A DNA stretch of 64,000 bases from Sedimentibacter saalensis (GTDB lineage: Bacteria > Bacillota > Clostridia > Tissierellales > Sedimentibacteraceae): NCBI RefSeq assembly GCF_007830175.1, contig NZ_VLKH01000002.1, positions 186,001 through 250,000 on the forward strand, given 5' to 3'. The notes under the pieces are model-generated. The model ran no database searches. It worked only from the letters and a program-made list of their open reading frames with translations, and was not told where the DNA came from. Position numbers and translations under genes: made by a program. Every line of letters begins with the position of its first letter. Within the stretch, counting starts at the first letter, position 1. Below, one piece after another: positions 37,897 through 44,981 of this stretch.

Positions 37897-37921
37897 AACC
37901 TGCAGAACTTTGCAGGTTTTT
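37897..37921 (-). terminator. Terminator of the NCS2 permease gene
   Basis: The stem AACCTGCA/TGCAGGTT with a 6-nt loop and seven A on the left (U-run on the minus strand) lies 11 nt after the permease stop. Confidence 0.85.
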
Positions 37922-37931
37922 AGTTTGTTTT

Positions 37932-39287
37932 TCATATATTTCCTATGGACAACATGAGATTAAGTGCTATGCCAACGACAGCAGCTGTTGCAATGGCTGG
38001 AATCTGAATTCCAAACATTGGAATCATACCGCCTTCAAAACCGAAGCTTCCGCCAAGACCAACAATCAGTATAACCGCTATTACAGCTAGATTTTTTGAA
38101 TTAAACATATCAACTTTTCTGTCCATCATTATTGCAATACCCTGTGCAGCTATTACTCCGAAGAGATAAATTGACAATCCTCCGATTACAGCTGTAGGTA
38201 TTGAATAGATTATGTTAATAAGCGGCGTGATACATGAAATTATCATTGTAAAAACAGCTGCAAGCATAAGAACATATACAGAAAAATTTTTTGAAATTGC
38301 CATGGCGCTTATGTTTTCGCCGTAATTTGTTCCGGCAGGTCCTCCGACCAATCCTGATATAATGTCTCCTAAACCGTCACCCATAAGGTTTAATCCCAGC
38401 TTGTTATCTATATCATATTTTTTTGTTATTCCCTTTTTCCTTGCAAGATCATTAACATAAATATCAAGCTGGTACACGTGTGCTGTTGATTCAGGAATGG
38501 TTGCAATTGCTATAGGCATTATGGCAACAACTGCTGTTATTGAAGGTTTAGGGAACGTGAAAATCGGGAGATTTAATATTCCTGATGACTGAACTGTGTC
38601 AAATATTATGAAATGAATCCCTGTTGACAGTCCTATTATGGCTGCAGCAGCATATCCGGTTAAAAGACCGAACAATATGGGAAGCTGGCTTAAACTTCCT
38701 TTTAAGTACACTGAATAAAGAATTGTTGATATTAAAGTCACAATGGCAATCGCCCATGCCAAGCTTCCCGCCAGAACTGCCTGGCTTTTTGCAACAGATG
38801 CAGGATAAGATGCTGCATTTGTCATTGCATTGGCAGCCAATGATAGTCCTATTATAATTGCAATACTTCCTGTTACTGATGGTGGAAGAACTCTGTCAAT
38901 TTTGTCTTTTCCTGAACGCTGGATTATAAATCCTGCTATTATGGAAACAAAACCTGACATTATAATACCGAATTGTGCAATTGAGATTTTATCATTTAAA
39001 GAATATGCGGCAAATGCTTCAGCGCTCATAATTGAAGCTATTGCAGAAATATAAGAAAAGCTTGAGCCGTAATAAAGAGGAATTTGTCTTCCTGTTACAA
39101 GTATAAATCCTAATGTTGCAAGACCGCTGGCAAAAATTGTTGTTGAAACATGGAAGCCTGTAATGAGTGCAACCAGTACTGTTGCCGGAAACATAACCAC
39201 AATTTGCTGTAATGCGAAAAATATAAGTCCTATAATTGGGGGACGCTCGTCTGGCAAATATCCATAAACTTTATTTTTAGTTGACAT
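37932..39287 (-). CDS. Uracil/xanthine permease, NCS2 family
   Basis: Membrane permease for a nucleobase, probably uracil. The 451-aa protein has about 14 helices. The start (YLPDERPPIIGLIFFALQQIVVMFPATVLVALITGFHVS), quoted only in part as a family pattern, is typical of UraA-like proteins. Motifs IPIAIATIPESTAHVYQLD and GGPAGTNYGENISAM carry the substrate-binding Glu and the NCS2 signature. Uracil rather than xanthine is favoured by the overall pattern but not certain. A hairpin terminator stands in its leader, and one follows the gene. Confidence 0.9.
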   Translation of the reverse strand: MSTKNKVYGYLPDERPPIIGLIFFALQQIVVMFPATVLVALITGFHVSTTIFASGLATLGFILVTGRQIPLYYGSSFSYISAIASIMSAEAFAAYSLNDKISIAQFGIIMSGFVSIIAGFIIQRSGKDKIDRVLPPSVTGSIAIIIGLSLAANAMTNAASYPASVAKSQAVLAGSLAWAIAIVTLISTILYSVYLKGSLSQLPILFGLLTGYAAAAIIGLSTGIHFIIFDTVQSSGILNLPIFTFPKPSITAVVAIMPIAIATIPESTAHVYQLDIYVNDLARKKGITKKYDIDNKLGLNLMGDGLGDIISGLVGGPAGTNYGENISAMAISKNFSVYVLMLAAVFTMIISCITPLINIIYSIPTAVIGGLSIYLFGVIAAQGIAIMMDRKVDMFNSKNLAVIAVILIVGLGGSFGFEGGMIPMFGIQIPAIATAAVVGIALNLMLSIGNI

Positions 39288-39330
39288 ATTACCTCCATAA
39301 ATTTATTAATGCGGTTTTAGGCATAAAAAA

Positions 39331-39356
39331 TCCTGACCTTTCACGTCAGGATTATT
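39331..39356 (-). terminator. Hairpin terminator in front of the NCS2 permease
   Basis: On the minus strand the stem AATCCTGAC/GTCAGGATT is followed by TTTTTT, about 45 nt before the permease ATG. It may simply end the upstream YgjP-type gene. However, a TATAAT at 39457-39452 lies upstream and a small GGTA/TACC hairpin sits between, so transcription attenuation of the permease is possible. No PyrR box or purine riboswitch was recognised. Confidence 0.65.
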
Positions 39357-39463
39357 ATATACACTTATATAAAGCCTATTCATCTTCATGGTATCACGGT
39401 ACCGAGTTAAAGATTAATTTTTTAAATATAAGCATTCTCATTTCATGATAAATTATAACATTT

Positions 39464-40150
39464 TCAAGACATTCCGTTAAGCTCCATCTTTAAGTTTTTC
39501 CAATGAGGCAGGAATTCGTCCATGTAATTGTAAAATATTTTGTTGTGGTAACGCTCAAGCAAATGTGTCAGTTCATGAACAATAATATATTCAAGACAGT
39601 CTTTGCTTTTCTTGGCCAACTCAAGATTTATCCAGATTTTTCTGTTTCTTGTATTGCATGTTCCCCACCTTGTTTTCATGATTTTTACTGCCCAGCTTTC
39701 TATGTTGACTCCTATTATATTTTCCCATTTTTCAATGTATTCAGGCACAACACTTTTCAGTTTTTCCCTGTAGAACTCCTGAATTATTTTTTCTTTTTTT
39801 TCAAGCGATGAATCTTTTCTAACATATAAAACTATATGCTCACCATTGAGTTCTGCAAATTGTCTCCCATTGTTTTCAACTACTTTGAGCTCATATTTTT
39901 TGCCAAAAAGACAGTGAAGTTCGCCTGATTTATATTCAATGTTGCATTTTTCCTGAACCTTGAATTTTTCCCTTTGCTTTTTTATCCAATCAAGCTTTGA
40001 TATAGCAAAGCATTTAACTGCCTCATCGTTCATTTTGTTTGGAACTGAAAGCCTTACATCTCCATAGGGAGGATTGACTGAAAGATTTAAATTTTTTATA
40101 TTTTTTTTGACAATTTCTATTTCAATGTTTTCTAAAGTTATTTTATTCAT
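39464..40150 (-). CDS. YgjP-type (DUF45) zinc metallohydrolase
   Basis: A 228-aa protein of the M48-related YgjP/DUF45 family, function uncertain. The C-terminal half carries ARG-type WGTCNTRNRKIWINLELAKK and the zinc motif IVHELTHLLERYHNKIFY (HExxH plus the downstream His), then the final FLPHWKNLKMELNG. The N-terminal half is the usual beta-rich extension. There is no signal peptide, so it is cytoplasmic. It is a single gene upstream of the NCS2 permease on the same strand. Confidence 0.88.
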   Translation of the reverse strand: MNKITLENIEIEIVKKNIKNLNLSVNPPYGDVRLSVPNKMNDEAVKCFAISKLDWIKKQREKFKVQEKCNIEYKSGELHCLFGKKYELKVVENNGRQFAELNGEHIVLYVRKDSSLEKKEKIIQEFYREKLKSVVPEYIEKWENIIGVNIESWAVKIMKTRWGTCNTRNRKIWINLELAKKSKDCLEYIIVHELTHLLERYHNKIFYNYMDEFLPHWKNLKMELNGMS

Positions 40151-40280
40151 AAATATCCCCTCTTATATTTACATATATTATAAGCTTAAATTCTTTTCAC
40201 ATCAATGAATTATTTAAAGCGAATATTCATTGCTTAAATATCAATACTATAACTGACTACAATTATGAAAGGAACATATC

Positions 40281-40451
40281 ATGAAAAACAATAAAAACAG
40301 AATGCGAGACAGAGATAAAAGTAATTCAGAACTGCGAAAAATGGAGCCGAAGGACAATGCTGACGTAGGCATAATTAACGGACAAATTATTGGTGTACAT
40401 GAGGGCGGAAATGAAAAAAGAAGACCTGAAATAAAAAACATAAAAGACTGA
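40281..40451 (+). CDS. Small basic hypothetical protein (56 aa)
   Basis: Open frame MKNNKNRMRDRDKSNSEL to a TGA at 40451, with a GAAAGGA ribosome site 9 nt upstream and a perfect bidirectional terminator 19 nt downstream. It is highly charged, with a glycine-containing middle (VGIINGQIIGVHEGG). I do not recognise the family. The length and composition resemble small spore-associated proteins of Clostridia, but that is only a resemblance. Confidence 0.6.
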   Translation: MKNNKNRMRDRDKSNSELRKMEPKDNADVGIINGQIIGVHEGGNEKRRPEIKNIKD

Positions 40452-40469
40452 AAGCTATCAATTCAAAAT

Positions 40470-40496
40470 AAAAAGGAACACATTGTGTTCCTTTTT
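40470..40496. terminator. Bidirectional terminator, 56-aa gene / universal stress protein
   Basis: A 12-bp perfect stem AAAAAGGAACAC/GTGTTCCTTTTT with a 3-nt loop between convergent genes. Confidence 0.9.
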
Positions 40497-40539
40497 ACGA
40501 GGGGATAAAGAATATATAGTATTAGAAATCAGGTATAAC

Positions 40540-41022
40540 TTAAATATCTGATTTGCTATGAATTACAAGCACAGGGCAAGGAGAATCTGAAATTACCCTT
40601 TGTGTAACTGAACCAACAAAAAACCTTTTTATTTTTGAAAACCCCCTGTTTCCCATTACAATCAAATCGAAGTTTTCATTTTTTGCTGCTTCAAGTATTA
40701 CTTCATATGGTTCGCCAATCAATACTTCTTCTTCTGTATGGATATTTGAAAAATCCAGCTTTTCAACAATTGCATTCAATATCTTGCAAGAATTTTCCTT
40801 CATTTTGTCTTCTATTTTTTTTTGTTCGGGATCTAATTCTGATATTGCCGAACCATCTACCTGGCTCCATTGCTTTTTATATCTCAAGTAGTTTTGCAAA
40901 CTGTCAATGTGAACAACAGATAGAAGCTTTATTGTCCCATTGAATTTTTTTGCCACTTCAATAGATTTTTTAACTGCGTTTATGGATGCTGTAGAACCGT
41001 CAACTGGAACTAGTATTTTCAT
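40540..41022 (-). CDS. Universal stress protein UspA family
   Basis: A single UspA domain of 160 aa, beginning MKILVPVDGSTASINAV. The ATP-binding motif G-x2-G-x9-GS is present as GNRGFSKIKRFFVGSVTQRV near the C-terminus, so this is probably the nucleotide-binding type. I use the ATG at 41022, 9 nt after GGAG; the frame also has a GTG three codons earlier. It is a stand-alone gene, and its target is unknown. Confidence 0.92.
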   Translation of the reverse strand: MKILVPVDGSTASINAVKKSIEVAKKFNGTIKLLSVVHIDSLQNYLRYKKQWSQVDGSAISELDPEQKKIEDKMKENSCKILNAIVEKLDFSNIHTEEEVLIGEPYEVILEAAKNENFDLIVMGNRGFSKIKRFFVGSVTQRVISDSPCPVLVIHSKSDI

Positions 41023-41117
41023 TAGCAACACTCCTTCATTTCTTATGTTGACTAATATATACCCGGGATTAAAATTTTAAAACTTAAATGTACCTTATTT
41101 TCCTGTAATTATACCAA

Positions 41118-41273
41118 TCAGTCTTTATATTGATCAAACATCATGTCTGTTTCGCCTTTCATGGCATTTGTATTTACACTGTCACATGTCTGACACACCC
41201 AGTCTTCTCCATCATAAATAAAATAAGTGAACTTTCCGCATACTGTGCAGTAAGCTTCCATATTGCTGTCCAT
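41118..41273 (-). CDS. Small zinc-ribbon protein (51 aa)
   Basis: MDSNMEAYCTVCGKFTYF, then VCQTC: two Cys pairs (CTVC at 9-12 and CQTC at 27-30) form a short zinc ribbon. The acidic C-terminus is ETDMMFDQYKD. AAGGAGG lies 8 nt upstream of the ATG at 41273. It is too short for routine ORF calling. I do not recognise the family. It lies 95 nt upstream of the universal stress gene on the same strand and may share its transcript. Confidence 0.65.
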   Translation of the reverse strand: MDSNMEAYCTVCGKFTYFIYDGEDWVCQTCDSVNTNAMKGETDMMFDQYKD

Positions 41274-41400
41274 TTCAATTCCTCCTTCCGAGATATTTAA
41301 TGAATATATTTGAAATAATGTACTATTTTATTTTTACCCATCATTGGAAATTTAAACCTTGAAATAATAAAATTTTCTCATTACCAATTTTATTACATAT
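41274..41400. other. Intergenic AT-rich stretch upstream of the zinc-ribbon gene
   Basis: It contains only the ribosome site of the zinc-ribbon gene and AT-rich DNA. No promoter with both boxes was convincing. Repeat copy 2 begins at 41401. Confidence 0.4.
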
Positions 41401-41568
41401 AAAAAAGTTGCTCCGCAACTCCGCTATGGGGACCTATGTCCCCCTTCGGCGCAAAAAATACTAACGTATTTTTTGCTGAGCACCCCCCTTGACGGCAAGG
41501 GCGTCCCGCCCTTTGCAATCCCCGTTTTTTATATACTAGGAAAGAGAACTTTCCTAGTATATAAAAAA
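41401..41568 (-). repeat. 170-bp multi-hairpin dispersed element, copy 2
   Basis: The reverse complement aligns with 31423-31592 over its full length with about five substitutions. They include T/C in ATTGTAAAG versus ATTGCAAAG, and paired changes in the GGGGGAC-ATAG-GTCCCC hairpin. All five inverted repeats are preserved. On the minus strand its left end (TTTTTTATATACTAGG) is the U-run of the terminator at 41568-41592. The 61-codon open frame across this copy is interrupted in copy 1. Confidence 0.85.
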
Positions 41569-41592
41569 TTGCCTGCATAATGTGCAGGCAAT
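41568..41592 (-). terminator. Terminator of the phosphodiester glycosidase gene
   Basis: The 10-bp stem ATTGCCTGCA/TGCAGGCAAT with a 5-nt loop is followed by TTTTTT on the minus strand. It lies 4 nt after the stop codon, and repeat copy 2 starts in its U-run. Confidence 0.88.
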
Positions 41593-41595
41593 TTA

Positions 41596-43065
41596 CTATT
41601 CAATTGTTGTATCTATAATTACCGCATTTTGAACAGCGTCCCACATAACTTCAAAATCCAATGTTCCCGCAATGTCGCGAAGTTTAAAGTAGTTGTTACC
41701 GTCAATATTGTAAGCAGTAAGAGTGATTTTTTCCCCGTTCAAATAAACTTCAGAGCTTGATTTTACAGCGCTCTTATTTCTTTTTTCATTAGATGAAGCA
41801 AGCTCCATACCAACTGCACTGTATTTTTTATTTTTCACTATATTTATTGCATTTTTGCTGTTGTCCCACTCAACATTAAAGCTTTTCTCGCTTCCATCAA
41901 GAATCTTTGCAATGTCCCTAAGCTTGAAATAATTGTTGTTATCAATGTTATAAGCTTCAATACTTACATCATTTCCATCAAGTAATACCTTTGAAGATGT
42001 TGGCACTGCAGTGATACCTGTAATTTTTTCCTCAACAAACGCAAGTCCGTTGTTTATTTTTCTTCCGGAAGTTGAAACATTTGATGCAGGATAGTAAAGA
42101 GCTACTGAACCACCTCCATCAAGGCACATGGCATTTACAAATCCCATTTGCTTCAAAGTTTCTGCTGCACTCTTCACTGTAGCCGATCCCATGTTTCCAA
42201 TTGTTATTGTACCGTCGGACTTTGTTCCTATAAATGACCTGGCTGCACTGTTTGTGTTGATTTTCGCTTCAAAAAATCCTTCTGCAGGGCCATCGGCAGT
42301 AATGTTTCCGTTGATAATCAAGCTTGGACCTGCACCAAGTGCACTTACAACATCATTCCAGTCTTCAGCATTTGTAAATGTTGTTTTTATGATCGCCTTG
42401 TAATAAACTTCATCCCCTGTCTTAAAACGCTCATCAAGCAAATAAACAACTGATTGATTATATACTACAGCAAATCCGCCACTTGGAACTATAAAATCTG
42501 TAGAGGAGATTTCAGTAACATTTCCGTTTTTTACTATGGCTGCCTTGGCTCCTGGTTGAAGCTTGACTGTGGAACCATATTCAGGAGTAAAAATTGTTAT
42601 TGCATCTGCTTCAGTGCTTGGATGATTTATTCTCCACGGTATTGACCTGAATTTGCCGTTTATGTATACTTCAAAATCAAAAGAAAGCCTGTCTATGATT
42701 AATTTGCCTCCTGAAGTAATTCCAGCAACAGATCCGCCATTGCTAATGTGAATTATTTTTCCATTTTTGATTATTGTTCCCCATGGAACAGGAGTACCAT
42801 TGTAAGCTTCAAAATAAGTTCCGTTTATTGCAGCAAAAGCTCCTGAGCTTTTTGCCATGTTTTCAAGAGAATCAGAACTATTCATCTGGTTGCCTGCATT
42901 TAACACTACCGTCTTTATGTTTGAATTCATTTGTATGTTAATATAATTAATGTTTATTCCATTTATGTTAGTGTTTTGGTACGAGCTTGTTGCAGCATAA
43001 GTTGGATTGTTGCATAATAGTACAGAAGCTAATGTTAAACATAATACACATTTTAAAAATTTCAT
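41596..43065 (-). CDS. Secreted phosphodiester glycosidase with C-terminal stalk repeats
   Basis: Exported protein, 489 aa from the ATG at 43065 (AAGGAG 6 nt upstream). The signal peptide MKFLKCVLCLTLASVLLC to about residue 25 ends TYA-AT. The phosphodiester glycosidase domain (NAGPA family, about 40-350) contains AAINGTYFEAYNGTPVPWGT, ALGAGPSLIINGN and CLDGGGSVALYY. The last 125 residues hold two repeats (YNIDNNNYFKLRDIA and YNIDGNNYFKLRDIA, each ending in a WD element) like cell-wall stalk modules. It may remodel wall teichoic acid or sugar-phosphate polymers. It lies 10 nt after a small HTH gene under a c-di-GMP riboswitch. Confidence 0.88.
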   Translation of the reverse strand: MKFLKCVLCLTLASVLLCNNPTYAATSSYQNTNINGININYINIQMNSNIKTVVLNAGNQMNSSDSLENMAKSSGAFAAINGTYFEAYNGTPVPWGTIIKNGKIIHISNGGSVAGITSGGKLIIDRLSFDFEVYINGKFRSIPWRINHPSTEADAITIFTPEYGSTVKLQPGAKAAIVKNGNVTEISSTDFIVPSGGFAVVYNQSVVYLLDERFKTGDEVYYKAIIKTTFTNAEDWNDVVSALGAGPSLIINGNITADGPAEGFFEAKINTNSAARSFIGTKSDGTITIGNMGSATVKSAAETLKQMGFVNAMCLDGGGSVALYYPASNVSTSGRKINNGLAFVEEKITGITAVPTSSKVLLDGNDVSIEAYNIDNNNYFKLRDIAKILDGSEKSFNVEWDNSKNAINIVKNKKYSAVGMELASSNEKRNKSAVKSSSEVYLNGEKITLTAYNIDGNNYFKLRDIAGTLDFEVMWDAVQNAVIIDTTIE

Positions 43066-43075
43066 ATTCATCTCC

Positions 43076-43273
43076 TTATTCTTTATTTCTCCAATTTTTA
43101 TAGTTACCTGACTTAATTCTCCCGTCAGCAGGCTTTTCAGCATTTTTTGGTATTGCCCAGTCTCTTCCGAATTTTACTGCTCCGTCAATTCTTTTATTTG
43201 CACATAATAATTGAACTCTTCTTGGAGAAACTCCCCACAAAAATGCCGCATCCTTTATTGTTATGAAGTCCAT
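43076..43273 (-). CDS. Small HTH DNA-binding protein
   Basis: A 65-aa protein with a MerR/excisionase-like winged HTH: MDFITIKDAAFLWGVSPRRV, then QLLCANKRIDGAVKFGRDWAIP, the typical recognition helix plus wing. The tail (KPADGRIKSGNYKNWRNKE) is basic. AGGTGAAAA precedes the ATG. It is the first gene behind the c-di-GMP-I riboswitch and terminator, and its stop is 10 nt before the glycosidase ATG, so both are one regulated unit. The target is unknown. Confidence 0.8.
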   Translation of the reverse strand: MDFITIKDAAFLWGVSPRRVQLLCANKRIDGAVKFGRDWAIPKNAEKPADGRIKSGNYKNWRNKE

Positions 43274-43283
43274 TTTTCACCTC

Positions 43284-43316
43284 AAAAAAAATAGCATTGC
43301 CATTCAATAGCAATGC
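43284..43316 (-). terminator. Riboswitch-controlled terminator
   Basis: Minus-strand stem GCATTGC/GCAATGC with a 9-nt loop (43316-43294), then TATTTTTTTT, ending 11 nt before the HTH gene ATG. It lies directly 3' of the c-di-GMP aptamer, so it is the probable expression platform. Confidence 0.85.
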
Positions 43317-43317
43317 A

Positions 43318-43392
43318 AACTGCAGCTGGCTGCCATTTTAAAGGCCCTTTAGCTTTGCGTCACAGACTTTCGCCTGTTTTGCCAATATGAAT
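43318..43392 (-). promoter_or_regulatory. Cyclic di-GMP-I (GEMM-I) riboswitch aptamer
   Basis: The minus strand carries the GEMM-I core in order: GGCAAAAC, a GAAA-capped stem (AGGCGAAAGTCT), GACGCAAAGCTA, AAGGGCC, an AT-rich loop, then ATGGCAGCCAGCTGC. GACGCAAAGC with the GCAGCCAG tetraloop-receptor side is the hallmark of c-di-GMP-I aptamers. A rho-independent terminator follows at once. It should make the HTH-glycosidase pair responsive to c-di-GMP; the ON/OFF direction is not determined. Confidence 0.88.
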
Positions 43393-43616
43393 TTGTCATA
43401 ATTATAGTCTTCTTGGCGAACGTTGTCAATACAATTTGTAAATTAAGGTAAATTTTCTAAAATTATAATGATTACAATTGTCACTATTAGTCAAATTATC
43501 AAACAACTGCTCATTATATTTATGTCTTTAATTGCAATAATAACTATGAAACTTTTAATAGTTTCATGTAGTAATTATTTGTTTTGCCAGCTTAATATTA
43601 AGTGAGGAGAATATGT
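43393..43616. other. Divergent spacer, riboswitch transcript / CAP gene
   Basis: It holds the presumed promoter of the riboswitch transcript and of the CAP gene. An inverted repeat ATGAAAC/GTTTCAT lies at about 43545-43566 on the CAP side. GAGGAG at 43604-43609 is the CAP ribosome site. No further open frame was seen. Confidence 0.5.
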
Positions 43617-44198
43617 ATGAAAAAAGTATCGGCATTTGCTTTAACTTTAGTTCTTGCATTGACACCAGTGCAGGCACTTGCATTTTCAAACTTTAACTGG
43701 AACGATTTTAACCCGAATAATTTCAACCTAGACAATTTCTACAATTTCAACACCACTGAACCGTCAGCTAATCCATCAGCAGATCCTTCAGTTGTTCCTT
43801 CAAGTTCTTCTTCTTATGAAAAAAGAGTAGCAGAGCTTGTTAATGTTGAAAGACAAAAAAACGGTTTGTCTGCACTCAGTTTCAATACAAAAATATCCGA
43901 CGTGGCAAGATTAAAATCGAAGGATATGGCAGACAACAATTATTTTGCACACCAGTCTCCCACTTACGGGATGGCCGGAGATATGTTGTTAAAATATGGC
44001 GTAACTTATTCTGCATGGGGTGAAAATATAGCCTCAGGACAAGACACTCCTGAAGAAGTTGTTTCTCAGTGGATGGGTTCACCTTCACACAGAGCAAATA
44101 TACTTTCACCTGAATTTATTTATATAGGTGTGGGATACTGGACAGACGCAAGCGGAAAAACGTTTTGGACTCAAATGTTTACCGGAGATGACAAATAA
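43617..44198 (+). CDS. Secreted CAP-domain (SCP/PR1, YkwD-like) protein
   Basis: Exported protein, 193 aa from the ATG at 43617 (GAGGAG 7 nt upstream). The signal peptide MKKVSAFALTLVLALTPVQA is followed by an Asn/Phe-rich linker (NFNWNDFNPNNF) and a Pro/Ser segment. The CAP domain begins near residue 65: LVNVERQKNGLSALS, HQSPTYGMAGD, WGENIASGQ, WMGSPSHRANIL, GVGYWTDASGKTFWTQMF. The conserved His and Glu are present. YkwD-like proteins of Firmicutes are often spore- or wall-associated; the function is unresolved. A terminator follows. Confidence 0.9.
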   Translation: MKKVSAFALTLVLALTPVQALAFSNFNWNDFNPNNFNLDNFYNFNTTEPSANPSADPSVVPSSSSSYEKRVAELVNVERQKNGLSALSFNTKISDVARLKSKDMADNNYFAHQSPTYGMAGDMLLKYGVTYSAWGENIASGQDTPEEVVSQWMGSPSHRANILSPEFIYIGVGYWTDASGKTFWTQMFTGDDK

Positions 44199-44216
44199 TT
44201 GCTAACAGATATAAAA

Positions 44217-44241
44217 AAAACTGCGCCAACAGCGCAGTTTT
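44217..44241. terminator. Bidirectional terminator CAP gene / acetate transporter
   Basis: The stem AAAACTGCGC/GCGCAGTTTT with a CAACA loop, A-rich left and T-rich right, lies between convergent genes. Confidence 0.88.
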
Positions 44242-44251
44242 TTTTATTATA

Positions 44252-44812
44252 TTATAAAGGCATTATTTGCTTTTTAAATTCGTTGTTTACAACCTGAGCC
44301 AATGAAGTATATATTGCTGATGATCCGCAGAAAATTCCAACCCATCCTGCAGCAATTTTAATGCTGTGGATTCCTGTAAAATCTCCTATTGATAACATTA
44401 AAAACAGTATTGCAAGTGATAAGAATACAATTTGTGTGGCACGGTTGTGTTTCAAAGTTCCAATAAACATAAATGCTGTAAATATACCCCAAAGCAGCAA
44501 GTAAAATCCCATACTTTTTTCATCGGCTGCTTTTATTCCTTCAAAAGGGTTGATCCAAATAAATATAAGCGACCACCAGAAAAATCCGTAAGCTGTAAAT
44601 GCTGTGGCTCCAAAGGTATTGTTCTTCAAAAACTCCATTATTCCTGCAATGATTTGAGCTGCTCCGCCCAATGCAAATCCCATTGCTACTATTACTACTG
44701 AAAGCGGAATAATATCTGCATTGTGAAGATTGAGAAGCACAGTTGTCAATCCAAATCCTAAAAGGCCTAATGGAGACGGGTTGGCAATTGCCATTTGATT
44801 CTCTTTGTTCAT
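44252..44812 (-). CDS. satP: Acetate/succinate transporter, GPR1/FUN34/YaaH (SatP) family
   Basis: Six-helix membrane protein of 186 aa. The signature ANPSPLGLLGFGLTTVLLNL near residue 10 is the NPAPLGL motif of the AceTr family; FGATAFTAYGFFWWSL is the second conserved region. It moves acetate (and often succinate) with protons, which fits the acetate metabolism suggested by ackA and nifJ. GGAGG precedes the ATG. A 14-bp palindrome lies over the likely -10 box upstream. Confidence 0.92.
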   Translation of the reverse strand: MNKENQMAIANPSPLGLLGFGLTTVLLNLHNADIIPLSVVIVAMGFALGGAAQIIAGIMEFLKNNTFGATAFTAYGFFWWSLIFIWINPFEGIKAADEKSMGFYLLLWGIFTAFMFIGTLKHNRATQIVFLSLAILFLMLSIGDFTGIHSIKIAAGWVGIFCGSSAIYTSLAQVVNNEFKKQIMPL

Positions 44813-44854
44813 GTTTCCTCCAATAAATTTTCATTAATTATTTTAAAATCGTTA

Positions 44855-44868
44855 GTATGTTAACATAC
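44855..44868. promoter_or_regulatory. 14-bp palindrome at the acetate transporter promoter
   Basis: The perfect palindrome GTATGTTAACATAC overlaps a candidate minus-strand promoter (TTGCAT, 17 nt, TAACAT). Such a position suits a repressor operator. The cognate regulator is not identified. Confidence 0.45.
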
Positions 44869-44981
44869 CGGATAAATTAATGCAAGAAATAAATATTCAC
44901 TTATATAACATTTTTTGCAACTAGTTGGAGAAAAACAATTATTGGTAAATTTTGTCCTAGGGATTCATATTAATTTCAAAA

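Noticed and set aside
39288..39460. Purine or PyrR-type RNA element before the NCS2 permease
   Set aside because: The conserved purine-riboswitch loops and the PyrR binding loop are absent; only a terminator and a small hairpin are supported.
41393..41578. 61-codon frame across the 170-bp repeat copy 2
   Set aside because: Copy 1 has an in-frame stop from a single base change, so there is no coding constraint.
43602..43616. Upstream GTG start for the CAP gene
   Set aside because: It overlaps the GAGGAG ribosome site; the ATG at 43617 begins a clean signal peptide.
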